Below, in pieces: positions 59,246 through 64,000 of a DNA stretch of 64,000 nucleotides; position 1 is the stretch's first letter; the number at the start of each line of letters is the position of its first letter. A program made the position numbers and the translations under genes. Under the pieces are notes generated by a model. That model worked only from the letters and a program-made list of their open reading frames with translations, did no database searches and had not been told where the DNA came from. Origin of the DNA: Adenanthera pavonina (Eukaryota; Streptophyta; Magnoliopsida; Fabales; Fabaceae); assembly GCA_026686845.1 (NCBI GenBank), contig JAIVEN010000010.1, positions 35,686,001 through 35,750,000 of the forward strand, given 5' to 3'.

Positions 59246-62092
59246 ATGGGACTAATGTGGTTCCTTGCTAATTCAACGTTTAACCTTCTCTTTTATTCTC
59301 TGTTCACATTTACAGTCATTAACTGTTTTGCTTCTGTGCAGCCTGCACCGTGTCATGAAGCTGAAAGTTCCGTCTTGCTGAAATTTAAACAAAGCTTTGT
59401 CATCACTAAGTTCGCTTCTGAAAATCCTCTCAGTTTTCCTAAAACAGATTCTTGGGTTCCAAGCTCAGACTGCTGCTCATGGCTTGGTGTGAAATGTGAT
59501 GAGCAAACAGGTCATGTGATTGGTCTTGACATTAGCAGCAGTCAGATTTATGGTTCCCTCGGATCAAACAGCACACTCTTTCACCTTTCACAGCTTCAAA
59601 GGCTTAACCTTTCTGATAATCACTTCAATTACTCTCAAATTCCATCAAGCTTGGCTCATCTTTCAAGGCTTACCCATTTGGACCTTTCTGGGTCCAAATT
59701 TTCAGGTGAAATCCCTGAAGACATTTCACAACTATCCAACTTGTTGGTCCTTGCATTGTGCTGTAACCATTTTGCATCACCCCTTCCCCCTCCAACAAAT
59801 CTGCTGCATTTCAAGCAGCAAAACCTGAGAAGCATAGTTCAAAACTTAACTAGCCTTCATGTACTTTCTCTTACCTATGTTGATATATCATCTCCAGTGC
59901 CTAATAAACTCACCAATCTGTCTTCTTTGCGATATCTTTCTCTACGAGACAGTGGAGTGTATGGTGAATTTCCCATTGGAATATTTCATCTCCCAAATTT
60001 GGAGTATCTCGATGTGGGACTAAATCAGGGTCTCACTGGGTATTTGCCTGAGTTTCACTCAAGTGGACCCTTGCAAGTTTTAGGTCTCCGGGTCACAAGT
60101 TTCCAAGGGAATCTACCAGCTTCAATTAGAAACCTCAATGCTTTGACAGTGTTAGATATGAGGCTATGCATGTTTTCAGGATATATTCCTTCTTCCCTTA
60201 GCAATCTCACTAAGCTCATGTATTTGGATCTTGGATATAACCATTTCAAGGGCAATCTCACTTCTTCCTTGTCAAACCTCACCCAATTAACTACCCTATC
60301 TTTTGCTAACAATGAAATTACCAGCGTGGACATATCCTGGATTGGTAAGCTAAATAGGCTGTCATCTTTGGATCTGAGCTTAATGAATATAGGTAGGGAG
60401 ATCCCAAATTCTTTTGCAAACCTCACTCAACTCTCGTATTTAGCAATAAATTCTAGTAACTTACTTGGTCAAATTCCGGCTTGGATAATGAACTTCTCCA
60501 ATTTACATTATCTGGATCTTCAAGGCAACAAGCTTCATGGGACAATCCCACACTCAATTTTCTCCCTAGAGTTTCTCAGCATTCTTTGTCTGGGTGGAAA
60601 CCACTTGGTTGGACAATTAGAACTTAACATGTTTTTTTCGAGTTTCAAATGGTTAACTGATCTTTTTTTGTCAGGTAACAATCTGTCACTACTCACCAAT
60701 CCAAGTCTTGTCAATGCAAGTCTTGCCATGAATGCTAGATCATTACTTTTGGCTTCTTGCAATATGAATAAGTTTCCAGAACTTCTGAAAGACCAAGACC
60801 AGTTGGAACAACTTGACTTGTCAAGCAATAAAATACACGATACCCTCCCAAGTTGGATACAGAGGAAGGAAGATCTTTGGGTATTATTTGTTTCCAACAA
60901 TTCTTTAGTGGGAGGAATCCCCCCATGGATCTGCAGTATGAAATCTCTAGAGTTCCTTGAATTATCCTATAACAATTTCAGTGGCATCATTCCACCATGT
61001 TTAGGAACCTTCAGTAAAAAGTTGCAGACACTCCAGCTGGGAAACAACCAGTTGTCTGGCTTCATTCCTCAAACTTTCATGAAAGGAAGTGCCCTCAAGA
61101 TTATCAATTTTAGACAAAACAATTTGCACGGTCAGCTGCCCAAAGCATTGAGCAATTGCAGAATGTTAGAGTATCTTGATGTCAGCAACAACCAGATCAA
61201 TGGTTCTTTTCCTTTCTGGTTGGGAAATCTACCTGTGTTGAAAGTTCTTGTTCTACGTTCTAATAAGTTTTCTGGAGTCATTAGCAGCCCAAGAACTTGC
61301 ACATTTCCCAAGCTGCACATCATTGACCTTTCCCAAAATGATTTCTCAGGAAACTTGCCTTCAGATTTAATTCAGAACTGGGAAACCATGAAGGCTTCCA
61401 ACATGAATCAGCTCAAGTATGAGTTGTGGTATCACTATTACAAGGAAATTGGACGCAACTGGGGCTTGAATTACCAGTATTCGTTCACAATTTTCAATAA
61501 AGGCATGTTCATGGTTTATGAGAAGCTCCAACAACTTTACTTCTTCATGGCCATTGATCTCTCAAGCAACAAACTTGGTGGAGAAATCCCAGAAAACATC
61601 GGAGACTTGAAGGGGCTTGTTTTACTCAATCTGTCTAACAACTTGCTCAGCGGTGGAATTCCATCTTCTCTGGGAAAGTTATCTCAACTTGAGGCATTAG
61701 ACCTTTCTCACAACACTTTATCTGGGAAGATTCCTCAAGAACTGACACAACTCAACTTCCTTGAATTCCTCAATCTGTCCTATAACGATCTTTCAGGTCC
61801 TGTACCTCAAAATCCTCAGTTTGACACATTTGAAAGCAATTCCTTCGAGGGAAATCAAGGACTGTGTGGGATGCAATTGTTGAAGAAATGCGAAGATCAT
61901 CATGGAAAGCATGTGACAGCTCCAGCATCAGCTTCTGATGAAGATGAAGAGTCCCTATTTGAATTTGACTGGAAAGTAATTATGATTGGATATGGAGGTG
62001 GGCTTGCTTTTGGACTAGCTATGGGAAGCACTTTTATTTCAGAGAAGCATGCATTGCTTTTCCTTAAAAGGCTTCACATAAGAAGAGTTTAG
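59246..62092 (+). CDS. LRR receptor-like protein (Cf-9/RLP class), intact, divergent paralogue
   Basis: It has 948 residues and the same architecture as the RLP at 48479: signal peptide, LRRNT_2 cap with CCSWLGVKCD, long LRR array, island near 720-765, four final LRRs, acidic linker, TM helix (about 911-932) and short tail. It differs most in the N-terminal half (for example CNHFASPLPPPTNLLHFKQ where the other two have CNYIPSYPSIMIHPLHLKQ) and in scattered LRR surface residues, as expected for ligand-specificity change. It also ends at TAG one codon after RRV, losing KKRY. Start chosen by alignment with the sister gene and by the TATA spacing. A cell-surface immune-type receptor without a kinase is inferred; its ligand is unknown. 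Confidence 0.96.
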   Translation: MGLMWFLANSTFNLLFYSLFTFTVINCFASVQPAPCHEAESSVLLKFKQSFVITKFASENPLSFPKTDSWVPSSDCCSWLGVKCDEQTGHVIGLDISSSQIYGSLGSNSTLFHLSQLQRLNLSDNHFNYSQIPSSLAHLSRLTHLDLSGSKFSGEIPEDISQLSNLLVLALCCNHFASPLPPPTNLLHFKQQNLRSIVQNLTSLHVLSLTYVDISSPVPNKLTNLSSLRYLSLRDSGVYGEFPIGIFHLPNLEYLDVGLNQGLTGYLPEFHSSGPLQVLGLRVTSFQGNLPASIRNLNALTVLDMRLCMFSGYIPSSLSNLTKLMYLDLGYNHFKGNLTSSLSNLTQLTTLSFANNEITSVDISWIGKLNRLSSLDLSLMNIGREIPNSFANLTQLSYLAINSSNLLGQIPAWIMNFSNLHYLDLQGNKLHGTIPHSIFSLEFLSILCLGGNHLVGQLELNMFFSSFKWLTDLFLSGNNLSLLTNPSLVNASLAMNARSLLLASCNMNKFPELLKDQDQLEQLDLSSNKIHDTLPSWIQRKEDLWVLFVSNNSLVGGIPPWICSMKSLEFLELSYNNFSGIIPPCLGTFSKKLQTLQLGNNQLSGFIPQTFMKGSALKIINFRQNNLHGQLPKALSNCRMLEYLDVSNNQINGSFPFWLGNLPVLKVLVLRSNKFSGVISSPRTCTFPKLHIIDLSQNDFSGNLPSDLIQNWETMKASNMNQLKYELWYHYYKEIGRNWGLNYQYSFTIFNKGMFMVYEKLQQLYFFMAIDLSSNKLGGEIPENIGDLKGLVLLNLSNNLLSGGIPSSLGKLSQLEALDLSHNTLSGKIPQELTQLNFLEFLNLSYNDLSGPVPQNPQFDTFESNSFEGNQGLCGMQLLKKCEDHHGKHVTAPASASDEDEESLFEFDWKVIMIGYGGGLAFGLAMGSTFISEKHALLFLKRLHIRRV

Positions 62093-62729
62093 AAGAGATA
62101 TTGACAAACAAGAACTGTGTGGTTTGCCTATTGCTGTGCTGGAATAATTAAACTTCATGTCAGGGAAGTGTTTGCTGTACTAGCTGTGGGAAGCACTTTT
62201 ATTTCAGAGAAGCATGCATTGCTTTTATTGTCATGTTGATGTTTCGATTTTGCTAATGTTTCTTGCTATATGGGTAAGATAATTAAATAAGATGATTACA
62301 TGAGAAGTCATTTATATGTTACACATTCAGCAACCTTCAGATATGTTTAGCGTTTTTCGTATATAAATTGGTATTTCATCTCCTATTGCTGTGGTTATTC
62401 ATGAATTATTTACCATATGGGCTTTTGGACAGGTTGGTATTATTCGTTTTTAGGTTTGTCCACAATAGATTATTCTTGGGGATGTGTTTTGATTGATTAT
62501 ATAATTTAAAAAGGTTATTTTTCTAATATATACTCCTATATTCATGCCTTATATTATTGGAGGAAAAAGGCTCATAACTGTAGCTGCTTAGCATAAGTCA
62601 TTTCAGAGTTTAACCTGTTTTTTCCTTTTTCATTTTGTGGTAATTTGTTTTTCAGTTTTTTATTATTTGCCTTCAATACAGGAGGAGCCTTTCGAGATTT
62701 TGAAATCAAATACATGTGAAGCCTACTTT

Positions 62730-62761
<32 letters not shown>

Positions 62762-63627
62762 GATAACCAATGTTACTAAGAATGAATAAACCTTGTCAAC
62801 GCAATCGGAAAATTGATTAATTGATACTTGAATCAGGTCAGAATATTACATAATCGGTTAAGAATCGATAAAATTGGCTAAAAAATATCAAACTGGAAAA
62901 AGCTGGAAGACTGGACCAATTAATGGTTCAACTAGTTCGAGCTTTTTGTTTCTTGGTTTGGTTCAAATCAACGTGGTTTATGGGGTTGAATTTTTCTTCT
63001 TTTTTCATATTTTAATAGGTATTATTTTTTGCACATAATTATTAATAAACTTTTTATTAAATACCTATTTGAGTTTTTTTGGCCAAAAATATCTAATTAT
63101 GTATATATAAATATATTACAGAATACAGACCCTCCAATTATGAACTTACTTCATGATTTTGCGGTTGAATCTAATGATGGTAGTGGTTTACGTGCGTGTT
63201 AAAGAATTAATACTTACTAGATTTAATCTCATATCAGTCAAAAGAAATATATTTAATTTCATAGAATACTATAATGATTTTGGCGGGAAAAAAAAGAATA
63301 CTATAATGATTAATTGTTACTTGCATATTTTAAATTCAATATGAATACACATGAATATTGTTTTGTTAAATTTGGATATTAAGTTATAAAATCTGTTGTT
63401 ATTTTTCTTATATAATATTTTAATACATATATAACTAAAAATATATTAATTTAATTAAAAAACACATGATAACAATTAAAATTAAACCTTAATCAGTATT
63501 TTTATTAATTCAATGATAATCCAATTTTTAAAAATATTTTATAAAACTAAATATTTTTTAAAAACCGTCCAGTATTAATTTTATCACTATTTGAGCTCCA
63601 AACATATAGCATACAAAGAAATATTGT
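62093..63627. other. 3' flank of the third RLP
   Basis: Aligns with 51326-52570 in large part. 62170-62226 is a copied coding fragment (see findings). A (TA)n run is at about 62733-62758. No gene; AT-rich to 63620. Confidence 0.5.
62170..62226 (+). repeat. Copy of TM-coding sequence inserted in the RLP 3' UTR
   Basis: About 55 bases (CTAGCTGTGGGAAGCACTTT... to ...GCATGCATTGCTTTT) repeat 62017-62063 of the same gene almost exactly. They replace about 28 bases found at this place after the two other RLPs. Confidence 0.85.
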
Positions 63628-64000
63628 TGTAACGACCCAAAAATCTAGCCGTAACTGGCGGCATAGACTAAATCAATTCAATCCTATTTAACCTAGTAAG
63701 CCTAAAAGTAGTAGCAAAACTCAACCAAATAGAAAATGAAGAAAAATTGAATTTGTTCAGGCAAACAGATAAATAAATAAACAGACATCTATCACCATTC
63801 ACAATCTCACTTTTTAATTCCAAAAGTTAGGCAACAACAAAACAATGACAACCAAAATAGTCAAAGCCTATTTCAACTAATATGATACGTCAACGTAACC
63901 CCCACATAACAGTCACATATCACGGGATCTTATATTGTCATTGGTCTAATTAAATCCTACCTACGCGTCTAGGAAAACCAATTCTCCCAAATCACTTTAC
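63628..64000 (+). repeat. Possible LTR or other transposon start, cut by window end
   Basis: TGTAACGACCCAAAAATC is a common opening of plant LTRs and related repeats, and the sequence character changes here. Neither a second end nor coding DNA is in view, so this is only a suggestion. Confidence 0.35.

Overview
The window is nuclear DNA of a flowering plant, almost certainly a core eudicot. It is AT-rich, has long gene-poor stretches, and carries plant-specific families: Rf-like P-class PPR genes, Cf-9-type LRR receptor-like proteins (RLPs), a SIRE/Maximus-type Ty1-copia retrotransposon, RTE and L1 LINEs, and Stowaway, Tourist and hAT non-autonomous elements. I could not fix the species.

Positions 1-11242 hold one LTR retrotransposon that enters the window inside its 5' LTR. 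It has a Met-tRNA primer site, gag, pol in copia order (protease, integrase, reverse transcriptase, RNase H), a motif-rich spacer, a third (env-like) ORF with a plant-transposon-type domain, a polypurine tract and a full 1658-bp 3' LTR. Every coding part is broken, many breaks being C-to-T or G-to-A type. The DNA just downstream resembles the element's own spacer, which suggests it landed in a relative.

Positions 13000-39060 are a decayed tandem array of Rf-like PPR genes, all on the minus strand. Only one copy is intact (23682-25346). A second is long but has two frameshifts (37429-39058); a third is a multiply broken pseudogene (31517-32797); others survive as C-terminal scraps or only as the downstream 3'-UTR module. 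Copies share a splice donor six bases after the stop codon and a spliced 3'-UTR exon, so remnants can be traced by that tail. The array is interrupted by a Stowaway MITE split by an RTE LINE (16-bp target duplication), another Stowaway candidate, a hAT MITE (8-bp duplication), a Tourist-like MITE, an unidentified ~3-kb segment with a 350-bp tandem duplication, and a 5'-truncated L1 LINE.

Positions 39100-63600 are a tandem array of RLP genes on the plus strand, duplicated together with their flanks. Two copies are intact and 948 residues long (48479-51325 and 59246-62092). One near-identical copy (43617-46466) has lost its usual start codon and has a nonsense codon in mid-frame. Two are old fragments (41750-42205 and 55920-57345). 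The intact copies stop four codons early and so lack the C-terminal KKRY dilysine tail that the broken copy still encodes. One 180-bp tract shows gene conversion between copies. A hAT transposase remnant, a hAT MITE, long polypurine tracts and a promoter tandem repeat lie between the copies.

The two arrays are not a pathway: PPR proteins of this class act on organellar RNA, RLPs at the cell surface. Both are fast-evolving tandem families, and the window shows birth, death and conversion of copies alongside transposon insertion.
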